Positions 27,225 to 35,427 of a DNA stretch of 64,000 nt are shown piece by piece. Every line of letters starts with the position of its first letter. Position 1 is the stretch's first letter. Below the pieces are notes generated by a model. It was not told the DNA's origin and searched no databases. It saw nothing but the letters and a program-made list of their open reading frames with translations. A program made the position numbers and the translations under genes. This DNA is from JAWLBY01 sp041687455. Its GTDB lineage: Bacteria > Pseudomonadota > Gammaproteobacteria > Xanthomonadales > Xanthomonadaceae. Location of the stretch: NCBI GenBank assembly GCA_041687455.1, contig JAWLBY010000002.1:248001-312000 (forward strand), read 5' to 3'.

Positions 27225-28401
27225 GCGGCGGTGCGATCAGTTCCGCGACGGCCTGTGCGGCCTGGGCCGAGGCGTCGCGCCGCAGCGCGGAATGAAGTTC
27301 GCGGAACGGCGCCTCGATGGCCGCGATCGCGGCCGGGCGTTCGAACCAGTGACGGACCGCGTCGGCAATGTTGTCGGCATGGCAGTCGTCCTGCAACAGC
27401 TCCGGCACCAGCGGCCTCCCTGCCAATGCATTCGGCAGGCTGACCTGGTTCGTCTTCAGCAGGCCGAACCAGCGCACGATCCGGTAGCTCCAACGACTGA
27501 GCCGATAGGCGACCACCATCGGTCGCTTGGCCAGCATCGCCTCGAGCGCGGCGGTACCCGAGGCCAGCAGCACGACATCGGCCGCGACCATGCACTCGTG
27601 TGCGCGGCCGTCAATCAGCCGCATGACCCGGCGGGCGCCGAGCGCCTCGAAACGGCGCCGGCAACGCTGGTCGGCCATCGGCGCGATGACCTGCAGATGC
27701 GGCATGTCGACCAGCAAGCGGCTGACCGCATCGATGAAGATCGCGCCGAGCCGTTCGATCTCGCTGCCGCGCGAGCCCGGCAGCACGGCCAGCAGCGGAC
27801 GGGCCGGGTCGAGTCCGAGCGCCCGGCGTGCCTCGGCGCGGTCCGGCTGCAGCGGAAAGCGATCGGCCAGCGGGTGACCGATGAAACGCGCGTCGACAGC
27901 GTGCTCGGCGTAGATCGGCGGTTCGATCGGGAACAGGCACAGCACCCGGTCGGCGCTGCGGCCGATGCTGGCCGCGCGACCGCGGCGCCAGGCCCAGACC
28001 GACGGGCTGACGTAGTGGACGGTCCGGATGCCGGCCTGTTTCAGGCGTCGTTCCAGCCCGAGGTTGAAATCCGGCGCATCGATGCCGACGAACACATCGG
28101 GCTGCCAGTCGATCAGGCGCTGCCGCAACAGCCGCCGCAGTCGCAGCAGGCGGGGCAGGTGGCGCAATACTTCGATCAGCCCCATCACCGACAGCTCGCT
28201 GCTGTCGAACCAGGCCTCGACGCCGGCCGCGCGCATCCGCGGACCGGCAACGCCGGCGAACTCGGCCTGCGGAAAGCGTCGACGCAGCGAGTCGACCAGG
28301 TCGGCACCGAGCAGGTCCCCGGACGCCTCGCCGGCGACCAGGCCGATCCGCAAGGGACGGTCATCGGGTTGGGGCGGAAAGACTGGCGCGTCGGTTTGCA
28401 T
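27214..28401 (-). CDS. lpxB: Lipid-A-disaccharide synthase
   Basis: A 395-residue peripheral-membrane glycosyltransferase that joins UDP-2,3-diacylglucosamine and lipid X to make the lipid A disaccharide. The family opening RIGLVAGEASGDLLGADL is present, then FVGIDAPDFNL, YVSPSVWAWRRGRA, FIGHPLAD, LLAVLPGSRGSEIERL and LASGTAALEAMLAKRPMVVAYR. ATG 28401 gives a slightly long Pro-rich N-terminus (MQTDAPVFPPQPDDRP) before the conserved region. The gene is 216 nt downstream of lpxA, in contrast to the 4-nt overlaps just upstream, because of a 98-nt heptad tandem repeat in the gap. Confidence 0.96.
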   Translation of the reverse strand: MQTDAPVFPPQPDDRPLRIGLVAGEASGDLLGADLVDSLRRRFPQAEFAGVAGPRMRAAGVEAWFDSSELSVMGLIEVLRHLPRLLRLRRLLRQRLIDWQPDVFVGIDAPDFNLGLERRLKQAGIRTVHYVSPSVWAWRRGRAASIGRSADRVLCLFPIEPPIYAEHAVDARFIGHPLADRFPLQPDRAEARRALGLDPARPLLAVLPGSRGSEIERLGAIFIDAVSRLLVDMPHLQVIAPMADQRCRRRFEALGARRVMRLIDGRAHECMVAADVVLLASGTAALEAMLAKRPMVVAYRLSRWSYRIVRWFGLLKTNQVSLPNALAGRPLVPELLQDDCHADNIADAVRHWFERPAAIAAIEAPFRELHSALRRDASAQAAQAVAELIAPPHGD

Positions 28402-28510
28402 GCGGCTCGTGCAGCGGCTGGCTGTGGCGTTGGCTTCAGCGGTGATCATCAACGGGTGGCACGGTCGCGGACGGAAGCCGATGCGCCTCTCAGGTCATCG
28501 GACTATCGCC

Positions 28511-28608
28511 GATTCCCGATTCCCGATTCCCGATTCCCGATTCCCGATTCCCGATTCCCGAATCCCGAATCCCGAATCCCGAATCCCGAATCCCGAATCC
28601 CGAATCCC
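28511..28608. repeat. Heptad tandem repeat, 7 x GATTCCC then 7 x GAATCCC
   Basis: Fourteen uninterrupted 7-bp units: seven GATTCCC (28511-28559) followed by seven GAATCCC (28560-28608). The units differ by one base at position 3, and the switch is at the exact middle. On the minus strand, which is the coding strand here, this reads as GGGATTC and GGGAATC units, so the lpxA-lpxB transcript would carry 14 GGG runs with 4-nt spacers. A degenerate version (ATTCCCGATTCCCGG) occurs near 1167-1185. The rest of the 28402-28617 gap shows no gene. Confidence 0.95.
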
Positions 28609-28617
28609 GAACCACCA

Positions 28618-29388
28618 TCAGCGAATCAACGAACGCTGGCTCTTGTCGATGAAATCGATCAGTTGCTGCACGTCGGGCGCCTGCCGGGCCGCCTCGGCCA
28701 GTTGCTCTCGTGCTTCGGCGAGCGGCAGGCCGGACTTGTACAGCGTCCGGTAGGCGCGCTTGATCGACGTGATCCGTTCGCTGTCGAAGCCGCGGCGGCG
28801 CAGGCCTTCGCTGTTGACGCCGTGTGGCTCGGCATACTCGCCGGCAACGGTGACGAACGGCGGCACATCGCGGTTGATCACGCTGCCCATCGCCGTGAAT
28901 GCATGTGCGCCGACCCGGCAGAACTGATGGATCAGCGAGAAGCCGCCGAGGATCGCGTAGTCCTCGACCGTGCAGTGGCCGGCCAGCGACGCCGCATTGG
29001 CAAAGATCGTGTGGTTGCCGACCCGGCAGTCGTGCGCGATGTGCACATAGGCCATGATCCAGTTGTCGTCGCCGATGTGCGTTTCGCCGGCATCTTCTGC
29101 GGTGCCGCGGTTGAACGTGCAGAACTCGCGAATCACGTTGCGGTCGCCGATCACGAGCCGGGTCGGCTGGCCGGCGTATTTCTTGTCCTGCGGTTCGCCG
29201 CCGAGGACGGCATGTGCATGGATCCGGTTGTCGCGGCCGATCACGGTCGGGCCGTCGATCACGGCATGCGGACCGATCCAGGTCCCTGCGCCGATCTCGA
29301 CCTGCGCACCGATCACCGCAAACGGACCGACCGTGACGTCGGCACCGATCCGGGCGTCCGGGTCGACATGGGCGGTCGGGTGGATCAT
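28618..29388 (-). CDS. lpxA: UDP-N-acetylglucosamine O-acyltransferase
   Basis: A 256-residue cytoplasmic enzyme for the first lipid A step, moving an (R)-3-hydroxyacyl chain from ACP to UDP-GlcNAc. It is a left-handed beta-helix of hexapeptide repeats starting MIHPTAHVDPDARIG. The catalytic His119 lies in HIAHDCRVGNH, and HQFCRVGAHAF and VNSEGLRRRGF are conserved. At the hydrocarbon-ruler position (Gly173 in E. coli, Met169 in P. aeruginosa) this protein has Met167 in AFTAMGSVINRD, predicting a short, about C10, acyl chain. Its ATG overlaps the fabZ stop (ATGA). The stop is 9 nt from the heptad repeat. Confidence 0.96.
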   Translation of the reverse strand: MIHPTAHVDPDARIGADVTVGPFAVIGAQVEIGAGTWIGPHAVIDGPTVIGRDNRIHAHAVLGGEPQDKKYAGQPTRLVIGDRNVIREFCTFNRGTAEDAGETHIGDDNWIMAYVHIAHDCRVGNHTIFANAASLAGHCTVEDYAILGGFSLIHQFCRVGAHAFTAMGSVINRDVPPFVTVAGEYAEPHGVNSEGLRRRGFDSERITSIKRAYRTLYKSGLPLAEAREQLAEAARQAPDVQQLIDFIDKSQRSLIR

Positions 29389-29855
29389 GCGCCGCGCGCC
29401 TCGGCGCAGAGGATCTCGGCGCTGGCCGCGAGCTGGCCGTCGACCGAAGCGCGGCCCTCGTACAAGGCCATGTTGCGGATCGTCCGCTTCAGGCTGACAT
29501 CGAGCACGAGCTGGTCGCCGGGCACGACCATTCTCGAAAAGCGCGCATTGTCGACCTTGACCAGGTAGAAATGCTTCTCCTCACCGTCCTCTTCGCCCGG
29601 ATGCGACAGTTGCGTCAACAGGCCGCCGGCCTGCGCCATCGCCTCGATCACCAGCACGCCCGGCATGACCGGATGACCGGGAAAATGCCCCTGGAAGAAC
29701 GGTTCGTTGAAGCTGACGTTCTTGATCGCACGGACCCGCTTGCCCGGTTCGAGCTCGATGACCCGGTCCACCAGCAGAAACGGATAGCGATGCGGCAGCA
29801 TGCCCATGATGCGGGTCACGTCGACCGGCATGGCGACGGTGGGGGTCTCGCTCAT
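29385..29855 (-). CDS. fabZ: 3-hydroxyacyl-ACP dehydratase
   Basis: A 156-residue hot-dog-fold dehydratase of fatty acid synthesis. The core MLPHRYPFLLVDRV carries the catalytic His; PFFQGHFPGHPVMPGVLVIE carries the second conserved stretch with the Glu of the active site. It competes with LpxA and LpxD for 3-hydroxyacyl-ACP, which fits its place between them. The stop and the lpxA start overlap by 4 nt, and its own ATG overlaps the lpxD stop in the same way, so lpxD-fabZ-lpxA are probably translated together. Confidence 0.97.
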   Translation of the reverse strand: MSETPTVAMPVDVTRIMGMLPHRYPFLLVDRVIELEPGKRVRAIKNVSFNEPFFQGHFPGHPVMPGVLVIEAMAQAGGLLTQLSHPGEEDGEEKHFYLVKVDNARFSRMVVPGDQLVLDVSLKRTIRNMALYEGRASVDGQLAASAEILCAEARGA

Positions 29856-30880
29856 TCTGGATCGTCCTTGCGTGATTTCAGCTTCTTGGCAATGTCGTCG
29901 AGCTGGCGGAACCGCGCGGCGGACCGGCGCCAGCTCCGGCTGTCCTGGATCGGCGTACCGGAAGAATACTCGCCCGGGCCCGGTAGCGAACGGCTGACGA
30001 GGCTCATCGCGGTGACCGTGACCCGATCGCCGATCTCGAGATGGCCGGCGATGCCGACGCCACCTGCGATCAGGCAGTCGCGACCGATGCGGGCCGAGCC
30101 GGCGATCGCGGTGCAGCCGGCGATCGCGGTGTGCGCTCCGATCACGACGTTGTGGCCGATCTGGATCTGGTTGTCGAGCCGGACGTCCTCGGCCAGCACG
30201 GTGTCCTCGAGCGCGCCGCGGTCGATCGTCGTGTTCGCGCCGATCTCGCAATCGTCGCCGATCGCGACGCCGCCGAGCTGCGGCACCTTGAGCCAATGGC
30301 CGTCGGCCATGGCGAGGCCGAAGCCGTCTGCGCCGAGCACCGCGCCGGGATGGATCAGCACCCGACGGCCGATCCGGACCCGCGTTACCAGCGTCACCCG
30401 TGCCACCAGCCGACTGCCGGCACCGACCGTGCAATCCTCGCCGATCACGCATCCAGGTCCGACGATCGCACCGGCCGCGATCCTGCTGCCGGCACCGATG
30501 CTGACCAGCGGACCGATCGAGGCGGTCGGATCGATCTGCGCGTCCGGCGCCACCACGGCGCTCGGATGGATGCCGGCGGCAGCGTCCGGGCTCGACTCGA
30601 ACAGGCTGGCGATCCGTGCGAAGTCCGCGTACGGATTGCGCGACAGCAGCGCCGCCACCGGACAGTGCTCGCGCTCGTTCGGGTGCAGCACGACGGCGGC
30701 GGCGGTTGTCGTGCCGAGCTCCCGGCGATATCGCGGGTTGGCGAGGAAGCTGAGCTGATCGGCGCCGGCGTGCGCCAGCGTCGCGACGCCCGAGACGGCG
30801 CGCTGCGGATCGCCGGACAGCTCGAGATCGAAACGCTGCGCCAGTTCGGCCAGCGTGTGGAGCGGGCGAGCGGCGCTCAT
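29852..30880 (-). CDS. lpxD: UDP-3-O-(3-hydroxyacyl)glucosamine N-acyltransferase
   Basis: A 342-residue enzyme for the third lipid A step. The N-terminal uridine-binding domain (LSFLANPRYRREL) is followed by a left-handed beta-helix of hexapeptide repeats (IGPLVSIGAGSRIAAGAIVG, GRRVLIHPGAVLGADGFG, GGVAIGDDCEIGANTTIDRG). The catalytic His lies in NQIQIGHNVVIG. A C-terminal helix carries KKLKSRKDDPE. ATG 30880 overlaps the skp stop by 4 nt. The length agrees with the family (about 340). Confidence 0.96.
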   Translation of the reverse strand: MSAARPLHTLAELAQRFDLELSGDPQRAVSGVATLAHAGADQLSFLANPRYRRELGTTTAAAVVLHPNEREHCPVAALLSRNPYADFARIASLFESSPDAAAGIHPSAVVAPDAQIDPTASIGPLVSIGAGSRIAAGAIVGPGCVIGEDCTVGAGSRLVARVTLVTRVRIGRRVLIHPGAVLGADGFGLAMADGHWLKVPQLGGVAIGDDCEIGANTTIDRGALEDTVLAEDVRLDNQIQIGHNVVIGAHTAIAGCTAIAGSARIGRDCLIAGGVGIAGHLEIGDRVTVTAMSLVSRSLPGPGEYSSGTPIQDSRSWRRSAARFRQLDDIAKKLKSRKDDPE

Positions 30881-31461
30881 CGCGCAGCCCCGTCGAACTC
30901 GCGTCGCAGCCGGTCCAGCACCGCGTCGGTGATGTCCAGCCGTCCGCTGGCGTAGATCACCGGGCTGGACAGCACCAGGTCGTAGCCCTGCTCGCGGGCA
31001 TAGTCGGCGACCGCTTCGTTGATGCGGGGGAAGGCGCGGTCGACCTCCTCGGCCGAACGCAGTTGCAGTTCCTCGCGCAAGCGCTGGCGGGTGCGTTCGA
31101 CCGAACGACGCAGCGCATTGATCTCGGCATCGAGCGACTGCGCCTCGTCGGTGCCGGCCGCGGCGAGATCGGTGCGGCGGCGCGCCTCGAGCTCGCCGAG
31201 GCGCTGCTCGTCGGCGGTCAGGCGCTGGTCGCGCAGCGCGAACTCGTGCGCCAGCCGCGCGCGCGCGTCGATCACCTGCGGGGCGTTGTCGAGCAGGCGC
31301 TGCATGTCGACGTAGCCGATCCGTGGCGACTGCGCTCCTGCCACGCCGGCAATGGCGAGAAATCCCACGGACAGCAATGCGGCGCACAGCCGCAGACGGG
31401 CGCTACGCCGCCGCCCGGGCCGGGGATGTAGCGCGTCCGGTCGGGGCGGTGCGGAGTCCAT
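30877..31461 (-). CDS. skp: OmpH/Skp periplasmic chaperone
   Basis: A 194-residue OmpH-family chaperone that holds unfolded outer-membrane proteins for the Bam complex. An Arg-rich N-terminus and hydrophobic core (LCAALLSVGFLAIAGVAGAQ) form a long signal peptide, cleaved probably after AGA. The mature start RIGYVDMQRLLDNAPQ is typical. Residues about 70-150 are charged coiled coil (the tentacles), and YDLVLSSPVIYASGRLDITD is the C-terminal body. The signal peptide is about 20 residues longer than in E. coli Skp; a later start is possible but no better ribosome-binding site is seen. It lies 33 nt after bamA. Confidence 0.93.
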   Translation of the reverse strand: MDSAPPRPDALHPRPGRRRSARLRLCAALLSVGFLAIAGVAGAQSPRIGYVDMQRLLDNAPQVIDARARLAHEFALRDQRLTADEQRLGELEARRRTDLAAAGTDEAQSLDAEINALRRSVERTRQRLREELQLRSAEEVDRAFPRINEAVADYAREQGYDLVLSSPVIYASGRLDITDAVLDRLRREFDGAAR

Positions 31462-31494
31462 CGCGAGAGTATGCCGGTCAGGCTTTCGGATCGA

Positions 31495-33981
31495 TCAGAA
31501 CTGCGTGCCGAAGGTGAACTGCAGTCGCTCGATCTCGTCGTCGTCTTCCTTCCGCAACGGTGTCGAGAGGTTCAGGATGATCGGGCCGATCGGTGCCTGC
31601 CACTGCAGCGAGACGCCGGCTGACGCGCGCAGCTCGCCGGCCTCGAACGAGTCGAAGTCGGCGAATACGTTTCCGACATCGAGGAATGCCGACACGCGCG
31701 CGGTATCGGTGTCGAGCAGGGTCGGGAAGATCAGCTCGAGCGTGCCGGTGGTCTTGAACGAGCCGCCGATCGGGCGCAGCAGATTGGATGAGCCGGCCGG
31801 AACGCGCGGGCCGAGTGTGTTGCTCTCGAAGCCGCGCACCGATCGTTCGCCGCCGGCGTAGAAGTTCTCGAAGAACGGCAGGCCATCGGCGACCACAGTG
31901 CGGAAGGTCGCGTTGCCGTCGTCGTCGAGTACCGGGTTTCCAGCCGAATCGAGGATCGGAATGTCGCGCGAGACGACGTCACCATAGCTGTCGCCGTAGC
32001 CGATCTCGGCGGCGGTCAGCAGCACCAGCGAGCGAGAAATCGGCCAGTACCTGGCGAACTGGTAGTTCAGCTTGTAGTACTCGACGGTCGATCCCGGCAG
32101 CGTGACTTCGGCCGACAGCCGCTGCAGCATGCCGGCGGTCGGGTTGAAGAATGCGTTGCGCGAGTCGCGCGCCCACGACAGCTCGGTACGCCAGGCGTTG
32201 AAGGTCCGTCGATCGAGGGCATCGAGGTAATCGATGAACGGCTGCGGCGACTGCGGTGCGAATGGATCGCAGATCACCGTGCCTTCAGGGATCTCGGTAT
32301 TCGGCGGGATGCTGCTGCTCGGCACCGTGCCCGCCGGGCAGCGGCCGTCGATCAGCAGCACCTGGTTGCGGTCGATGCCGAAGATCAGGCCGACCGAATC
32401 GGTTTCCGACAGCGGCAGGCCGAGCACGGCCTGGAACGCCGCACTGTCGGACGCGAAGCTTGCCACGTTCTGGTCGGCGGCATCGAGCTCGCGATAGTAG
32501 ACGTTGTAGCCGAGCGAAATGCCGTCGTCGGTGAAGTACGGGTCGAGGTAGGAAAAGTCGAATCGCCGCGAGTACGAGTTGTTCTGTACCGTAAGGCCGA
32601 CCCGGTTGCCGGTGCCGAAGAAGTTGTTCTGGCTGACCGAGATCGACGTGATCAGGCCGGCGAGCTGGGAGTAGCCGAGACCGAACACGAACTGGCCGGA
32701 CTGCCGTTCCTTGACGCTGACGACGACGTCGACCTGGTCCTCGCTGCCGGGCACGGTCGGGGTTTCGAACTCGATGTTCTCGAAGTATCCGAGGCGCTGC
32801 AGACGGATCTTCGAGCGATCGAGCGCCGCCTGCGAGTACCACATGCCCTCGAACTGGCGCATCTCGCGGCGCAGCACCTCGTCGGACGTGCGCGTGTTGC
32901 CCTTGAAGCGGATCCGCCGGACATGCACGCGCTGGCCCGGCTGGACGAAGAAGTTGATCGCGATCGTGCGCTTCTCGCGGTCGATGGTCGGGATCGGCGT
33001 GACGTCGGCGAAGGCGAAGCCGATGTTGGACAGCAGCGCCGTCATCGACTCGGCAGTCAGTTCGAGCAGCCGGCGCGAGAAGGTCTGGTCCGGCTGGACG
33101 AAGACCATCTTCTCCATTTCAGCATGCGGGATGATCGTGTCGCCGCTGACCTTGACCTCGGAGACGGTGTAGACCTCGCCCTCGCGAATGTTGACCGTCA
33201 TGAACATGTCGCGGCGGTCGGGGCTGATCTGCACCTGGCTGCTCTCGACATTGAAGTCGACGTAGCCGCGGTCGAGGTAGAACGAGTTGAGCTTCTCAAG
33301 GTCGCCGGACAGCTTCTCGCGCGAATACTGATCATCGCGGCGGTACCACGACAGCCAGTTCGACTCGCCGGACTCCCAGGTGTCGCGGATCTCGTCGTCG
33401 TCGAAGGTTTCGTTGCCGACCACATTGATGTGGCGGATCTTGGCCGCCTTGCCTTCCTTGACGACGATGGCCAGGTCGACGCGGTTGCGATCGAGGTCGC
33501 TGATGCTCGGGGTGATCGAGACGTTGTACTTGCCGCGGTTGTAGTACTGGCGGGTCAGCTCGTTGACGACGCGGTCGAGCTGCTGGCGGTCGAAGGTCTC
33601 GCCTTCGGCGAGGCCGATGTCGGCGAGGCCCTTGAGCAGCTCCTCGGACTTGATGTCCTTGTTGCCGGTCAGCGTGATCGAGTTGATCGCGGGGCGCTCG
33701 CGGACGGTGACGACCAGGATGCCTTCCTGCCGGTCCAGTCGCACGTCACTGAAGAAGCCGGTGCGGAACAGCGCACGGATCGCGCTCGCGGCGCGCGAAC
33801 GGTCGACGACGTCGCCTCGCTCGATCGGCAGGTAGGTGAACACCGTGCCGGTCGAGATGCGTTGCAGTCCTTCGACGCGGATGTCGGAAACGGTAAACGG
33901 ATCGAACTTGCTGGCCTGCGCATGCAGCGCGGAGGAGGTGGCGAGCAGGGCGGGCAGCAGCAAAGCGGCGATACGGGTCAT
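31495..33981 (-). CDS. bamA: Outer membrane protein assembly factor BamA
   Basis: The 828-residue core of the beta-barrel assembly machine. A signal peptide (LLLPALLATSSALHAQA) is followed by five POTRA domains (about 25-430; POTRA1 starts FTVSDIRVEGLQRISTGTVF) and the 16-strand barrel. The conserved loop-6 motif is ERSVRGFESNTLGPR, and the protein ends in LQFTFGTQF, with the terminal Phe expected of outer-membrane barrels. ATG 33981 starts the signal peptide; an in-frame ATG 8 codons earlier only adds unrelated residues. It lies between rseP and skp as in E. coli and Xanthomonas. Confidence 0.97.
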   Translation of the reverse strand: MTRIAALLLPALLATSSALHAQASKFDPFTVSDIRVEGLQRISTGTVFTYLPIERGDVVDRSRAASAIRALFRTGFFSDVRLDRQEGILVVTVRERPAINSITLTGNKDIKSEELLKGLADIGLAEGETFDRQQLDRVVNELTRQYYNRGKYNVSITPSISDLDRNRVDLAIVVKEGKAAKIRHINVVGNETFDDDEIRDTWESGESNWLSWYRRDDQYSREKLSGDLEKLNSFYLDRGYVDFNVESSQVQISPDRRDMFMTVNIREGEVYTVSEVKVSGDTIIPHAEMEKMVFVQPDQTFSRRLLELTAESMTALLSNIGFAFADVTPIPTIDREKRTIAINFFVQPGQRVHVRRIRFKGNTRTSDEVLRREMRQFEGMWYSQAALDRSKIRLQRLGYFENIEFETPTVPGSEDQVDVVVSVKERQSGQFVFGLGYSQLAGLITSISVSQNNFFGTGNRVGLTVQNNSYSRRFDFSYLDPYFTDDGISLGYNVYYRELDAADQNVASFASDSAAFQAVLGLPLSETDSVGLIFGIDRNQVLLIDGRCPAGTVPSSSIPPNTEIPEGTVICDPFAPQSPQPFIDYLDALDRRTFNAWRTELSWARDSRNAFFNPTAGMLQRLSAEVTLPGSTVEYYKLNYQFARYWPISRSLVLLTAAEIGYGDSYGDVVSRDIPILDSAGNPVLDDDGNATFRTVVADGLPFFENFYAGGERSVRGFESNTLGPRVPAGSSNLLRPIGGSFKTTGTLELIFPTLLDTDTARVSAFLDVGNVFADFDSFEAGELRASAGVSLQWQAPIGPIILNLSTPLRKEDDDEIERLQFTFGTQF

Positions 33982-34056
33982 CGTCACGTCCGAAACGAAA
34001 AACACAAGGATGCGCTGCCCGCGCGTTCGCGCGGGCCGGGAAGCATCAGGTGAGCG

Positions 34057-35403
34057 TCAGTTCACCAGGCGCAGGAAGTCGTTATAGAAGGCAAGCCCCA
34101 TCAGTGCCGCCAGCATCGCCAGGCCTACGTACTGGCCGGCGACCAGCACGCGTTCGCTGACCGGGCTCCCCTTGATTATCTCGATAAGGTAATACAGCAG
34201 GTGTCCGCCGTCCAAGATCGGAATCGGCAACAGGTTCATGATGCACAGGCTGAGCGACAGCACGGCAAGGAAAAACAGGAACCACGCCACCCCGAGGCCG
34301 GCCGAGGCATTGGCGTAGGTCGCGATCGTGACCGGGCCGGAGATGTTCTGCAGCGATGCGACACCGGTGGCCATCCGCCACAGCATGCCGAACGTTGCGC
34401 CGGTCAGGCGCCAGGTTTCCTTCAGCGACTGGCCGAACGCATCGATCGGGCCGTAGCGCAGCACCGCGTCGTATTGCTGTTCGGCAGGCGGCGCGGCGAT
34501 GCCGATCACCCAGCGGCGCTGGCCGTTGTCGTCGATCGACTGCGGGCTGACCTCGAAGCGGAGACGCTCGGCGCTGCGCGCGACCTGCAGCGTCACCGGC
34601 CGCTCGGCGGCTTCGCGTTCCTGCAGCAGGCGCGGGATGTCGTCCCACCAGGTGACCGGTTGGCCATCGATCGACAGCACCCGGTCGCCGACCTGCAGGC
34701 CGGCCGCGCGGGCCGGGCCGTCGTCGCTGAGCCGGCCGATTTCCGGCCGCAGCAGGGCGCGGCGCGGCACCAGTCCGATGTCACGCATCAGGTTGCGCTC
34801 GTCGACGCCGCCGAGCCGTGACAGGTCGAGCGTGACCGGCCGGGCGCCGCCCTCGCGGTCGATCTGCAGCCGGACCGGACGCTGGTCGAGTGCCGCGGTG
34901 GTCAGCGCCATGCCGAGGTGGGTCCAGGTATCGACCGCCTGGCCGTCGACGGCGGTGATGCGGTCGCCGGTCTGCAGCCCGGCTTCGGCCGCGACGCCGC
35001 TGGTGGTGCCGACCACCGGCGCGAAGTCGGCCTTGCCGATCATGAACATCAGCCACAGCAGCAGCACCGCCAGCAGCAGGTTGAACAGCGGACCGGCGGC
35101 GACGATCGCGAAGCGCTGGGCGACCGACTTGCTGTTGAAGGCCATGTGCCGCTCATGTGGCGCGACGTCGCCTTCGCGCTCGTCGAGGAACTTGACGTAG
35201 CCGCCGAGCGGGATCGCCGCGACAACGTACTCGGTGCCGTCGCGGCCGCGGCGGCGCCACAGCGGGCGCCCGAAGCCGACCGAGAAACGCAGCACGCGCA
35301 CGCCGCAGCGCCGCGCGACCCAGTAGTGGCCGAACTCGTGAAACGTCACCAGGACGCCGAGGCTGACGATCAGCCACCAGATTGAACCGAAGAAATCGCC
35401 CAT
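34057..35403 (-). CDS. rseP: RseP site-2 zinc metalloprotease
   Basis: A 448-residue inner-membrane protease that makes the second cut in anti-sigma factor RseA and clears signal peptide remnants. The zinc motif HEFGH is at residues 22-26 in the first helix. Two tandem PDZ domains lie at about 125-300 (VAAEAGLQTGDRITAVDGQA and ARAAGLQVGDRVLSIDGQP). The third metal ligand region is NLLPIPILDGGHLLYYL near the C-terminus, before the last helix. Length matches E. coli RseP (450). It follows dxr by 24 nt and precedes bamA by 75 nt. Confidence 0.97.
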   Translation of the reverse strand: MGDFFGSIWWLIVSLGVLVTFHEFGHYWVARRCGVRVLRFSVGFGRPLWRRRGRDGTEYVVAAIPLGGYVKFLDEREGDVAPHERHMAFNSKSVAQRFAIVAAGPLFNLLLAVLLLWLMFMIGKADFAPVVGTTSGVAAEAGLQTGDRITAVDGQAVDTWTHLGMALTTAALDQRPVRLQIDREGGARPVTLDLSRLGGVDERNLMRDIGLVPRRALLRPEIGRLSDDGPARAAGLQVGDRVLSIDGQPVTWWDDIPRLLQEREAAERPVTLQVARSAERLRFEVSPQSIDDNGQRRWVIGIAAPPAEQQYDAVLRYGPIDAFGQSLKETWRLTGATFGMLWRMATGVASLQNISGPVTIATYANASAGLGVAWFLFFLAVLSLSLCIMNLLPIPILDGGHLLYYLIEIIKGSPVSERVLVAGQYVGLAMLAALMGLAFYNDFLRLVN

Positions 35404-35427
35404 GTCTGCTCCAGTGCTCCGAACGCT

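Noticed and set aside
28511..28608. Possible CRISPR array
   Set aside because: Units are 7 bp with no spacers; CRISPR repeats are about 23-47 bp with unique spacers, and no cas gene is near.
26995..29568. An 857-codon plus-strand open frame with IPDSRFP/IPNPESR repeats
   Set aside because: The peptide repeat is only the translation of the 7-bp DNA repeat, and the frame is antisense to rnhB, lpxB and lpxA.
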